Notes under the pieces: generated by a model
What the model saw: the letters and a program-made list of their open reading frames with translations, nothing else
What the model was told of the DNA's origin: nothing
Database searches by the model: none
Position numbers and translations under genes: made by a program
Shown: positions 27,265 through 35,460 of the stretch, in pieces
Layout of the letters: every line of letters starts with the position of its first letter
Position numbering within the stretch: the first letter of the stretch is position 1
Source: CAWCTD01 sp963798455
GTDB taxonomy: Bacteria > Acidobacteriota > Terriglobia > Bryobacterales > Bryobacteraceae
Reading direction: 5' to 3'
Length of the DNA stretch: 64,000 nt
NCBI GenBank assembly: GCA_963798455.1
Contig: CAWCTD010000004.1
Location: 186,001-250,000 of the forward strand

Positions 27265-27444
27265 TTAACTCTCCTCGTGCTCCCAAGGCTTGGCCTTGAC
27301 AAACAGCGCGAACGAGACTGCCAGCAGCACAAGACCTAGCAAGATGATCAGCACGCTGCCGCCCGCCGCCATCCCGGCGGCAATGAGCACGAACGCCGCA
27401 AAGAATAGAGAAACACCAACCGCTTGCGTACGATTTGCTCCCAT
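27265..27444 (-). CDS. Small membrane protein (59 residues)
   Basis: Starts MGANRTQAVGVSLFFAAFVL, with two transmembrane segments (LFFAAFVLIAAGMAAGG and VLIILLGLVLLAVSFALFV) and a charged tail KAKPWEHEES. GGGAGGAG lies upstream of the ATG at 27442-27444. It is followed by the 60-residue membrane protein and then amt, spaced by about 10 bases each. No family recognised. Confidence 0.55.
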   Translation of the reverse strand: MGANRTQAVGVSLFFAAFVLIAAGMAAGGSVLIILLGLVLLAVSFALFVKAKPWEHEES

Positions 27445-27469
27445 GGTTAACTCCTCCCTTCGAAAACAG

Positions 27470-28585
27470 TTACCGTTTGGGTCCGAAATAGGCCACGAAG
27501 CCGGCCAGCAGAGTGGTCTGGCTCGTGGAGGCCGCCGGCGTCGCCCCGCGATCGAAGAACGGCTGATCGGACCAGTCGCGGCGGTACTCGACGCGGCTGA
27601 GAAGACCCTCGACCCACTTGTACTCGCCGGTGAGCGTGAACTCCTTCAGCTTCTGCGCCGTGCCGGTCGAGAAGCCGTCACGGTCATTGAACCATTCCAG
27701 TCGCGGCGCGACGGCGACGTGCTTTGTGAAGGCGTAGCGGACCGCGCCGGCCACGCCGTACCAGACGTTATCGGTGGCGCCGCCGGCGGCCTTCTTGTCC
27801 ACACCATAGTCGAAATTAAAGTACGCGCCGGCCTTCGACGAGCTGACCAACAAGGTCGTGTCGTAGAGATGCCTCCAGCCCCGGTTCGTCCCGGTTTTTT
27901 CCGGACCGGCGTAGTAGTTGTTGGACCAGGTTACCGGCCCGGCGGCCACGGTCCCGGTCAGCCCGATGGTCTTGCCGCTGTTGTTGTCCTCCACGTTGTT
28001 CCAGCCGTTCACCAGGTGAAACCCTCCGGTGAAGTACTTGCCGATGGGCATCGACGTTCGCAACCCGAAGTGGTAGTAAGGGATGGCCAAGGCAAACAGC
28101 AGGGACCGGGAATAGTTCCAGTTGCTGTATGTCTCGATCACCTCAGCCCCCGCCATGGTGACGTGCTTGCCGAAGTCCAGTTGCAGGCCGTGCGCCTGCG
28201 GCGGTTTGTAGCTGATGTAGGCCTGCTCGATGTTCCGCACGGCCGATGTGTCCGCGCCGTTCACCATGTCGAAGGCTTTTCCGAAGCCAAGGTCAAAGCG
28301 AAAGCCGACCGGGTCGGCGGAGTGCTCCATGGTGAGCTTCGCCATGTTGAGACTGAACTGGTTGGCCTTGACGTCGAAGTTGCGGAGTTGGTTCGCCATG
28401 GAGGCGGGGTGATTTAGGTTCAGGCTGTAGTAGCCGTCGATCAACCCGCTGAAACTGATCTCGCCGACGGACCAAGCCGGCGGGGCGGACGGGGGCTGGC
28501 TGTTGTCGGAAGTGGACTGGGCGACGGCCGACCCCACCATCCCGATGAAGACGGCGCTCCTCAAGAGACACTCCAGGCATTGCAT
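27470..28585 (-). CDS. Outer membrane beta-barrel porin-like protein
   Basis: 371 residues. Signal peptide ends GSAVAQS. The mature chain is rich in alternating aromatic/polar strands (WSVGEISFSGLIDGYYSLNL; YDTTLLVSSSKAGAYFNFDYG) and ends in a typical barrel terminus (LLAGFVAYFGPKR). It resembles the BBP2/DUF1597 group of acidobacterial porins. It probably admits small solutes, and its position upstream of two small membrane proteins and amt suggests ammonium or amine uptake; that is inference. Confidence 0.8.
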   Translation of the reverse strand: MQCLECLLRSAVFIGMVGSAVAQSTSDNSQPPSAPPAWSVGEISFSGLIDGYYSLNLNHPASMANQLRNFDVKANQFSLNMAKLTMEHSADPVGFRFDLGFGKAFDMVNGADTSAVRNIEQAYISYKPPQAHGLQLDFGKHVTMAGAEVIETYSNWNYSRSLLFALAIPYYHFGLRTSMPIGKYFTGGFHLVNGWNNVEDNNSGKTIGLTGTVAAGPVTWSNNYYAGPEKTGTNRGWRHLYDTTLLVSSSKAGAYFNFDYGVDKKAAGGATDNVWYGVAGAVRYAFTKHVAVAPRLEWFNDRDGFSTGTAQKLKEFTLTGEYKWVEGLLSRVEYRRDWSDQPFFDRGATPAASTSQTTLLAGFVAYFGPKR

Positions 28586-28792
28586 GTTGTGTGACCTCCA
28601 AACTCTGGATATTCCCCAGGCTGGCGTTGGACGGGGAGCCCGCCGGTATGACTCGATTCTAAGCCGAGCCGCGTCCCGGACGCCAATAGAAAATTTGAAT
28701 TAGCTCCATAGAAACGTTGTGTTATGAGTTCCGACTCAACGGGTGCATGATGAAAACATACTGCCGCGATCGCAGTTATCCCCGAGGAGATT

Positions 28793-30175
28793 ATGAGAGT
28801 GCTGAAATACTACTTGACTTGGTTGTGCGCGATCCCCTTGATGGCCCAGACCCCGCAGGGCCTCGACGCCAAGCTGGCCGCTCTCGACGCCGCCACCAAG
28901 GCCGCCCAGTCCGCGGGCGACAACGCATGGATGCTGGTCAGCGCCGCGTTGGTGTTGATGATGACCGGGCCCGGGCTGGCCCTCTTCTATGGAGGACTGG
29001 TTCGCCGGAAGAACGTGCTGGGAACCATGATGCAGAGCTTTGCGTTGATGGCTCTGGTCACGGTGCTGTGGGCCGTCGCCGGATATAGCCTGGCTTTCAG
29101 CGAAGGCACGCCCGTACTGGGCGGCCTCGGCCACCTTTTCCTCAACGGTGTGGGCGCGGAACCCAACGCGGACTACGCCGCCACGATCCCGCATCAGACG
29201 TTCATGATCTATCAGTTGATGTTCGCCGTCATCACGCCGGCGCTCATTTCGGGCGCCTTCGCCGAACGGATGAAATTCAGCGCCATGCTGCTGTTCACGA
29301 CCCTGTGGATGCTGATCGTCTACTTCCCGCTGGCGCACATGGTCTGGGGCAAGGGAGGCATGCTCAACGCTTTCCTGGGCGGGAAGATCCCCACCTTGGA
29401 CTTTGCCGGCGGGACGGTGGTGCACATTTCCTCGGGGGTTTCAGCCCTGGTTTGCGCGTTGTATCTGGGCAAGCGGCACGGTTATCCGACCGAGCCGATG
29501 AAGCCGCACAACCTGACGTTGAGCTTCATAGGAGCATGTCTCCTGTGGGTCGGCTGGTTCGGATTCAACGCCGGAAGCGCGCTAGGAGCATCGGCGCTGG
29601 CGACCAGCGCTTTCGTGGCGACGCATTTCGGCGCGGCCGCCGCGGCCCTAGGTTGGATATTGGCCGAATGGATGAAGAGCGGCAAGCCCAGCGTATTGGG
29701 CGGCATCTCGGGCTGCGTGGCCGGCTTGGTGGCCATCACGCCAGCGTCGGGATTCGTGAAGCCGTTTCCGGCGCTGGTGATCGGATTCACGGCCGGAGTC
29801 GTCTGCTACTTCATGGTGACGGCCGTGAAACATAAGTTCAGCTACGATGACTCCCTGGACGCGTTTGGAGTGCATGGAGCGGGCGGAACACTGGGCGCCC
29901 TGCTGACCGGCGTGTTTGCCACCAGCGCCGTCAACAGCGCGCTCAAGGACGTCTCGGGGCGCCCGGCGCCGCTGGGGATGGTGGATGGCAACCCGGGGCA
30001 GGTTGTCAACCAATTGATCGCCTGCGCCATCGCCTGGGTGCTGGCCGCCGCCGGCACGCTGGTGATCCTGAAGATCTGCGATATGGTCATGGGGGTGCGC
30101 GTCGCGGTCGAGCAAGAGGTTCAGGGTTTAGACCTGAGCTTACATGGCGAGGAAGCGTACAATCTCGAATCATAG
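28793..30175 (+). CDS. amt: Ammonium transporter (Amt/Rh family), second copy
   Basis: 460 residues with a signal-like N-terminus (LTWLCAIPLMAQ) and 11 helices. Twin histidines are in FAGGTVVHISSG and FGVHGAGGTLG, and FGFNAGSALGAS is the family motif. CGAGGAG precedes the ATG. It is followed by a MITE-like insertion and then the PII gene, the usual Amt-PII pairing by which PII blocks the channel when nitrogen is plentiful. Its TAG stop overlaps the 4-base duplication flanking the insertion. Confidence 0.95.
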   Translation: MRVLKYYLTWLCAIPLMAQTPQGLDAKLAALDAATKAAQSAGDNAWMLVSAALVLMMTGPGLALFYGGLVRRKNVLGTMMQSFALMALVTVLWAVAGYSLAFSEGTPVLGGLGHLFLNGVGAEPNADYAATIPHQTFMIYQLMFAVITPALISGAFAERMKFSAMLLFTTLWMLIVYFPLAHMVWGKGGMLNAFLGGKIPTLDFAGGTVVHISSGVSALVCALYLGKRHGYPTEPMKPHNLTLSFIGACLLWVGWFGFNAGSALGASALATSAFVATHFGAAAAALGWILAEWMKSGKPSVLGGISGCVAGLVAITPASGFVKPFPALVIGFTAGVVCYFMVTAVKHKFSYDDSLDAFGVHGAGGTLGALLTGVFATSAVNSALKDVSGRPAPLGMVDGNPGQVVNQLIACAIAWVLAAAGTLVILKICDMVMGVRVAVEQEVQGLDLSLHGEEAYNLES

Positions 30176-30307
30176 GAGCTTGTTGAAAAACCTGCCAGAA
30201 TATCGAACAAGGACAAGACGGGAGTCACATCCCACACCTGGAATCAGCGACTTGTGTCCACGTGGGGTATGTCTGCTGACTTGCCCAGCAGGTTTTTCAG
30301 CAAGCTC
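30176..30307. mobile_element. MITE-like element, 132 bp, no coding capacity
   Basis: The ends are inverted repeats of 20 bases with one mismatch: GAGCTTGTTGAAAAACCTGC on the left and, as complement, GAGCTTGCTGAAAAACCTGC on the right. Both sides are flanked by ATAG (30172-30175 and 30308-30311), a likely 4-bp target duplication. The interior has no ORF. The ends resemble those of some IS transposon families, so it is probably moved by a transposase elsewhere. It separates amt from the PII gene. Confidence 0.75.
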
Positions 30308-30351
30308 ATAGGGAGCAGCGCTGAGGAAGGCACGGAGGAAAGGACGAAGCT

Positions 30352-30690
30352 ATGAAGAAAATTGAAGCGATCATTCAGCCTTTCAAGTTGGAGGATACCA
30401 AGGAGGCTTTGAAGGGGATCGGTATCGACGGCATGACGGTTTCCGAGGTCCGCGGGCACGGCCGGCAGAAGGGGCACAAAGAGGTCTATCGCGGTCAGGA
30501 GTACCAGGTGGATCTACTGCCCAAGGTGAAGCTGGAGATGGTAGTGCCGGCTGGCCGCGTGGAAGAGATCATCAAGACGTTGGTGACCGCCGCGCGCACG
30601 GGAAAGATCGGCGACGGCAAGATCTTCGTTTACGACGTTGCGGAAGCGGTCCGCATCCGCAACGATGACCGCGGGGAAGCCGCGCTGTGA
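30352..30690 (+). CDS. glnB: Nitrogen regulatory protein PII
   Basis: 112 residues, full length. The N-terminus MKKIEAIIQPFKLEDTKEAL and T-loop (GHGRQKGHKEVYRGQEYQVD) are canonical, with the uridylylation tyrosine at position 51. VVPAGRVEEIIKTLVTAARTGKIGDGKIFV carries the ATP-binding and C-loop residues. PII senses 2-oxoglutarate and ATP/ADP, gates Amt, and controls glutamine synthetase. Whether it is GlnB or GlnK is not decidable from sequence; linkage to amt favours GlnK. Its stop overlaps the glnD start. Confidence 0.96.
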   Translation: MKKIEAIIQPFKLEDTKEALKGIGIDGMTVSEVRGHGRQKGHKEVYRGQEYQVDLLPKVKLEMVVPAGRVEEIIKTLVTAARTGKIGDGKIFVYDVAEAVRIRNDDRGEAAL

Positions 30691-33170
30691 TGGCGACCAG
30701 CACCGACCAGGACCTTGTCAGACAGGCATTTTTCCAAACCGGGGACGCATCCCAGGTCTTCGCCGCCCGGACTGCCGCCGTCGACGGGCTGGTGGTCCGC
30801 GCGTTTGAAGAGGCGCTTCTGCCGGTGTTTCCGCAAGCGATGGCCGTGCTGGCCGTCGGCGGTTTCGGCCGCCGCGAACTGTTCCCCTATTCCGACATCG
30901 ACCTGTTGCTGCTGGTGGGGCAGGAGCCCCGGCCGCAGGCCGCCCGGGACGCCCTGGCGACCTTCCTGCGCGGGCTGTGGGACCAGGGTCTGCGCCTCGG
31001 CCATTCCGTTCACACGGTGGCGGAGTGCTGCCAGGTAGACGACCGCAACATCGAGCTCACCATCAGCCTGCTGGACCAACGCTTCCTGGCCGGCGACCCC
31101 GCTTTGTACAGCAAGCTGGTCTCGGCGCTGCCCCGTTTTTTCCACGGGCGGCGCGAGGACCTCATCCGTCACCTCTCGCGGCTGACCAGCGTCCGGCACG
31201 CCCGGTACTCGAACACCATTTACCACATGGAGCCGAACGTCAAGGAGACGCCCGGCGGCCTGCGAGACTTCCAGTTGGTGCGGTGGCTGAGCCAGCTCCG
31301 CTCCGCTCAGCCCTACCAGATGCCCGCGCCGGAGCCTTTCCCAGAACTGGAGGAGGCCCGGAACTTTCTGGCCGCCCTTCGCTGCTATCTGCACTACCAG
31401 GCGAGCAGGGACAGCAATCTGCTCTCGTTTGACGCGCAAGAGGAGATTATCGAGCAGCCCTTTATCCGGCACCGGGACGCCTCGCTATGGATGCGGGAGT
31501 ACTTTCTCCATGCGCGCCAGATCCACAGGGCCGCCATCCGCTGGATGGAGATCTCCGAGCCCAATGGGAGCGCGCTGCTCGCGCAGTTTCGGGACTGGCG
31601 AAGCCGCGTCTCGAACAGCGAGTTCACGGTCTCACGGGAACGGGTCTTCCTGAAGGCTCCTCTCATGCTGGAGCAGGACCCGGGGATGGCGCTGCGGCTG
31701 TTCGTGTTCGTGGCGCGTCACGGCATCGGCCTGGCCGCCGACACGGAGACGCGGATCATGGACCATCTGCCGTCTCTGGCGCGTCACTTCGAGCAGCCGC
31801 GGGGAGTCTGGGCCCAGGTGGAGGAGATCCTGTCGCTGCCCCACGCCAGCCTGTCGCTCCAGGCCATGCATGAGACCGGCGTGCTCGGTGCGTTGTTGCC
31901 GGAATGGGCCAACGTCGAGTGCCTGGTGGTGCGCGATTTCTACCATCGCTACACGGTGGACGAGCATACTCTGGTGGCCATACAGGCGCTGGAGGAACTG
32001 GCCAAGGCAGAGGACCCGTTGCGGCAGCGCTTTGCGGCGCTCCTGGAAGAGGTCGGGCACCGCGCGTGGCTGGCAACCGCCCTTCTGTTTCATGACACCG
32101 GGAAAGCCGCTCGCACTGGGAAGCACGTGGGCGAATCGGTCCGTCTGGCCGGGGGCGCCATGGAACGACTGGGCACGCCGGCCGAGGCACGGGCGGTGAT
32201 CTGTTCTTTGATCGAGCGGCACCTGGATTTCTCAGCCATCCTCAACACGCGCGATCTGGATGAGCCCGCCACGGCCAAGTTCCTGGCGGACCGCGTCGGG
32301 ACTGTGGAGAGGTTGAAGGAACTCGCTCTGGTGACGTACGCCGATGTCAGCGCGGTGAACCCGCGTGCCATGACGCCCTGGCGCCTGGAGCAGTTGTGGC
32401 GCCTGTACGTGCTCACCCACAACGAGCTGACCCGGGAACTGGACACCGAGCGCATCGAGGCGCCTCCGGACGTCACTCCCGAAATGGCTGCCTTCCTGGC
32501 CGGCTTCCCGGCGCGCTACTTGCGGGTCCACTCCGGGGAGGAGTTGGAGGCGCACCTGGAGTTGCACCGCCGCGCGAGACAGCACGGCGTGGCCGTGGAG
32601 GTCCACAAGCGGAACGGGACCTATTCGCTCTCGGTGGCCGCGCATGACCGGCCCTTTCTGCTCGCCTCCATCGCCGGGGCGCTGGCCGGCTTCGGCATGA
32701 ATATCCTGAAGGCAGACGCCTTCGGCAACCGCCAGGGCATGATCCTGGACACCTTCGCCTTCGAGGACCCCAAACGCACGCTGGAGTTGAATCCGACCGA
32801 GGTGGACCGGCTGCGCCTCACGCTGGAGCGCATCCTTCTGGGCAGGGCGGACGTGAAGCAGCTCTTGCAGAACAGGCCCAAGCCTGCCCCGCCCACCAAA
32901 CACTCGCGGATCAGGCCCTCGGTGACCTTCGAACCCGAGGCTTCGGCCACGTCGACGTTGATCGAAGTGATCGCCGAAGACCGGCCGGGCCTGCTTTACG
33001 ACCTGACACAGACGATCTCGTCGGCCGGGTGCAACATCGAGGTGGTCCTCATCGACACCGAGGCGCACAGGGCTGTGGACGTGTTCTACGTGACCGCCGG
33101 CGGCGGGAAGCTCTCCCTGGACCAGCAGGCCGCCCTGAAAGAAAACCTGCTCAAAGCCTGCCGGGGGTGA
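30687..33170 (+). CDS. glnD: [Protein-PII] uridylyltransferase/uridylyl-removing enzyme
   Basis: 827 residues. The nucleotidyltransferase motif is at about 55-75 (AVGGFGRRELFPYSDIDLLL). The HD hydrolase region has YHRYTVDEH and LLFHDTGKAARTGKHVGESV. Two C-terminal ACT domains (SVAAHDRPFLLASIAGALAG; IEVIAEDRPGLLYDLTQTIS) bind glutamine. It uridylylates PII when nitrogen is limiting and removes UMP when glutamine is high. Overlaps the PII gene by 4 bases. Its last 37 bases are duplicated at 33971-34007. Confidence 0.96.
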   Translation: MMATSTDQDLVRQAFFQTGDASQVFAARTAAVDGLVVRAFEEALLPVFPQAMAVLAVGGFGRRELFPYSDIDLLLLVGQEPRPQAARDALATFLRGLWDQGLRLGHSVHTVAECCQVDDRNIELTISLLDQRFLAGDPALYSKLVSALPRFFHGRREDLIRHLSRLTSVRHARYSNTIYHMEPNVKETPGGLRDFQLVRWLSQLRSAQPYQMPAPEPFPELEEARNFLAALRCYLHYQASRDSNLLSFDAQEEIIEQPFIRHRDASLWMREYFLHARQIHRAAIRWMEISEPNGSALLAQFRDWRSRVSNSEFTVSRERVFLKAPLMLEQDPGMALRLFVFVARHGIGLAADTETRIMDHLPSLARHFEQPRGVWAQVEEILSLPHASLSLQAMHETGVLGALLPEWANVECLVVRDFYHRYTVDEHTLVAIQALEELAKAEDPLRQRFAALLEEVGHRAWLATALLFHDTGKAARTGKHVGESVRLAGGAMERLGTPAEARAVICSLIERHLDFSAILNTRDLDEPATAKFLADRVGTVERLKELALVTYADVSAVNPRAMTPWRLEQLWRLYVLTHNELTRELDTERIEAPPDVTPEMAAFLAGFPARYLRVHSGEELEAHLELHRRARQHGVAVEVHKRNGTYSLSVAAHDRPFLLASIAGALAGFGMNILKADAFGNRQGMILDTFAFEDPKRTLELNPTEVDRLRLTLERILLGRADVKQLLQNRPKPAPPTKHSRIRPSVTFEPEASATSTLIEVIAEDRPGLLYDLTQTISSAGCNIEVVLIDTEAHRAVDVFYVTAGGGKLSLDQQAALKENLLKACRG
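33134..33170 (+). repeat. Direct repeat, copy 1 (3' end of glnD)
   Basis: The last 37 bases of glnD, beginning CCTGAAAGAAAACCTGCTCA. They recur at 33971-34007 with the first 28 bases identical and two differences afterwards. The copies bracket the MNT/HEPN genes, 837 bp apart. Confidence 0.85.
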
Positions 33171-33234
33171 AGGCGCCGGTAGCCATCCAGCAGCCGTCCC
33201 CGCGGGCAGGCCGCTCGGACTATCATGAGATCGA

Positions 33235-33555
33235 ATGGGTGTTGAAGAGAGCCTGCTGACGGAGATTGTCCGACGCGTTCTGGGTGCAGTGCGGCCCGAC
33301 AGGATTATTCTGTTCGGCTCGGCTGCGACCGGCCAGATGACGAAGGACAGCGATATCGATCTGCTCGTCGTTGATCCCGCCCCACGTAACACACGGGAGG
33401 AGAGCGTCAGAATCCGGCGGGCACTGGGAGACGTCGGATATCCCGTTGACGTAATCGTGATCGCGACGGAGCGATTCGAGGCGACGAAGAACATCATTGG
33501 CGGCATCGCCTACCCGGCAAACAAGTACGGACGGATTCTGTATGAGTCCGCCTAA
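33235..33555 (+). CDS. MNT-domain nucleotidyltransferase, antitoxin of an MNT/HEPN pair
   Basis: 106 residues, a minimal nucleotidyltransferase. The catalytic pattern G-S-x10-D-x-D is intact (FGSAATGQMTKDSDIDLLVV). In characterised MNT/HEPN systems the MNT protein AMPylates the HEPN toxin. It overlaps the HEPN start by 14 bases, so the two are co-translated. The pair lies between two copies of the glnD 3' end, which suggests insertion as a unit. Start at ATG 33235; no strong ribosome site. Confidence 0.85.
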   Translation: MGVEESLLTEIVRRVLGAVRPDRIILFGSAATGQMTKDSDIDLLVVDPAPRNTREESVRIRRALGDVGYPVDVIVIATERFEATKNIIGGIAYPANKYGRILYESA

Positions 33556-33961
33556 CGAGGTCCTGCGAGGCCTGGTCTTGCAGTGGGTCGGCAAGGCCAA
33601 TGAGGACCTCGATGCAGCCGTCCACCTTCTCAGCGAAGGTGAGCGCTTCCGCGGGGTGATTGCCTTCCACTGCCAGCAGGCCGTGGAGAAATACCTGAAG
33701 GCGTTGCTGGTGAGGCACCAAGTCGACTTCTCCAAGACACATGATCTCGGGAAACTTCTGGGCAGCGTAGCTGCCATCGATCCGGTCATAGCGGCCGAAT
33801 TGCAGGAGGCGGACCTGCTCACACCTTACGGCGTGGAAGTGCGCTACCCCAGTGACGCGCCAGGACTCCTTCCCGGCGACGAAGCGGCCGCGGTCGAGCT
33901 CGCGCGCCGCACGAAGGCGGCGGTGCTGGCGTTGTTGGAGCCCTTTCTCTCCGGACGGTGA
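33542..33961 (+). CDS. HEPN-domain protein, toxin of an MNT/HEPN pair
   Basis: 139 residues from ATG 33542, overlapping the MNT gene. The helical HEPN core is visible: VLQWVGKANEDLDAAVHLL, then ERFRGVIAFHCQQAVEKYLKALL. An R-x5-H spacing (RGVIAFH) is a candidate for the RNase Rx4-6H motif. HEPN proteins of such pairs are usually ribonucleases, neutralised by the MNT partner. Whether the pair acts in dormancy or defence is not shown. Confidence 0.85.
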   Translation: MSPPNEVLRGLVLQWVGKANEDLDAAVHLLSEGERFRGVIAFHCQQAVEKYLKALLVRHQVDFSKTHDLGKLLGSVAAIDPVIAAELQEADLLTPYGVEVRYPSDAPGLLPGDEAAAVELARRTKAAVLALLEPFLSGR

Positions 33962-33970
33962 TCGATCGGG

Positions 33971-34007
33971 CCTGAAAGAAAACCTGCTCAAAGCCTGCGT
34001 GGGGTGA
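33971..34007 (+). repeat. Direct repeat, copy 2 (duplicate of glnD 3' end)
   Basis: 37 bases matching 33134-33170 with 2 mismatches (first 28 identical). It ends with the same TGA in the same phase, but is cut off from any reading frame. It marks the right edge of the MNT/HEPN insertion. Confidence 0.85.
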
Positions 34008-34034
34008 GACCGCCACCGGCAGGCCGTGATGCCA

Positions 34035-35432
34035 TTACCGGCTGTTGACCGGCTTGCCGTTCTCATCCAGGTGCGGGTACGCGCCGCCGGGAGCGAAGTC
34101 CACGAGGATGAATTTGTCGAATTGCGGCGTCGGCTCGAAATAACCCGGCACGCGCAGATGCTGCTTGCACACCTCTTCGTTCAGCTCCACTCCCAAGCCC
34201 GGCGAATTCGGGACGGGGATGTAGCCGCTCTGGATGATGGGCTTGGACGGGCCCGTGACCAAGTCACCCCACCAGGGGATATCCACGGCGTGGTTTTCCA
34301 TGGCGACGAAGTCCCGGATGGTGGCGATCATGTGAACAATCGCCATGCAGCCCACCGGCGAGCCGGCAAAGTGGATCGCGGTGGGGATCTTGAACATGGA
34401 AGCGTACTCGGAGATGCGCTTGGTCTCGCGGATGGCGCCGGAGGTCTCCGGGTCGGGATGGATGATATCGACGGCCCGGTTCTCGATGAACGGCTGGAAG
34501 CCCTCCTCCAGCCCGAAAAGTCCCTCGCCCATGGCGATGGGCGTCGTGGTGGATTCCTTGATCTCCTTGTATCCGCGCCAATCGGTGAGGTCCGCTTCCC
34601 CTCTGCCGTGGAACAGATCTTGTAGCATGTCTTCCGCCCAAGCAAGCTGGTACGGTTCGAAGGCCCTGGCGTACCGGATACAGTCGTTGATCGAGATATT
34701 GCCGAAGTGATCCGCCGCCAGCGGCGCGTCCCAACCGATCCCGTCGCGCACCGCCTGGATGTACTCGCACATCAGCTTCAGGCCTTTGTCGGTTGCCGCG
34801 CCATTGTTGTTCACCGCGCCAGGTACGTTCGAAACCAGGCGGGTGCCCAGGTCCATCTTGAAGAAGGTGAAGCCCTTCTTCTTGCGCTCCACCAGACGCT
34901 CCGCGAACACCTTGGGGTCATTGCTCTGCGGAGTATCACAGTAGATCCGCACGCGGTCGCGCCACTTCGAGCCCACCAGGCGCCAGCAGGGAACGCCGTA
35001 GACCTTGCCCGCGATATCGTGCAGCGCGATGTCCACGGCGCTGTAGCCGCCACCCAGGTGCTGGTGGTTGGAAAACTTGCGAATCCTCTCCAGGTTCGGT
35101 TCGATGTCCAAAGGGTTGCGGCCGACCAAGTGTGGCTTCAAGACCAGCGCAATCCCCTCGTTGGCGGCATCCCGGACCTCGCCCAGCCCGTAGACGCCCT
35201 GGTTGGTGTCGATGCGGATGATCGGATAGTCGAAATTGGACGCGATTCGAATCGCCCGCATGTCCGTGATCTTCAGTTCGCTGGGCGCCGAGTTCCTGTT
35301 CACGCCCCCGGCCTGAAGAGGCTGAGCGTTGGCGGGCACGTCCACCAACTTGAGGGCCGCGCCTGCCCCGGCCAGCCCGGCGGCGCGTTCGAACAACTCG
35401 CGGCGGCTCATGCGCGATCTTGGAAATGACAT
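34035..35432 (-). CDS. Enolase-superfamily (mandelate racemase/dehydratase-like) protein, Tat-exported
   Basis: 465 residues with a Tat leader (MSRRELFERAAGLAGAGAAL). The N-terminal capping domain begins KITDMRAIRIASNFDYPIIR. The barrel carries the acid ligands in succession: KMDLGTR, then ADHFGN, WAEDML and a C-terminal Glu region (AMGEGLFG), with the metal-site spacing of mandelate-racemase-group dehydratases. Likely dehydrates a sugar acid; substrate not predictable. Start supported by AGGAGGAA upstream. Last gene of a minus-strand run with cupin, ltaE, hemW and cyaY. Confidence 0.82.
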   Translation of the reverse strand: MSFPRSRMSRRELFERAAGLAGAGAALKLVDVPANAQPLQAGGVNRNSAPSELKITDMRAIRIASNFDYPIIRIDTNQGVYGLGEVRDAANEGIALVLKPHLVGRNPLDIEPNLERIRKFSNHQHLGGGYSAVDIALHDIAGKVYGVPCWRLVGSKWRDRVRIYCDTPQSNDPKVFAERLVERKKKGFTFFKMDLGTRLVSNVPGAVNNNGAATDKGLKLMCEYIQAVRDGIGWDAPLAADHFGNISINDCIRYARAFEPYQLAWAEDMLQDLFHGRGEADLTDWRGYKEIKESTTTPIAMGEGLFGLEEGFQPFIENRAVDIIHPDPETSGAIRETKRISEYASMFKIPTAIHFAGSPVGCMAIVHMIATIRDFVAMENHAVDIPWWGDLVTGPSKPIIQSGYIPVPNSPGLGVELNEEVCKQHLRVPGYFEPTPQFDKFILVDFAPGGAYPHLDENGKPVNSR

Positions 35433-35460
35433 GCAGTTCCTCCTGTAAATAGACTCTGAC

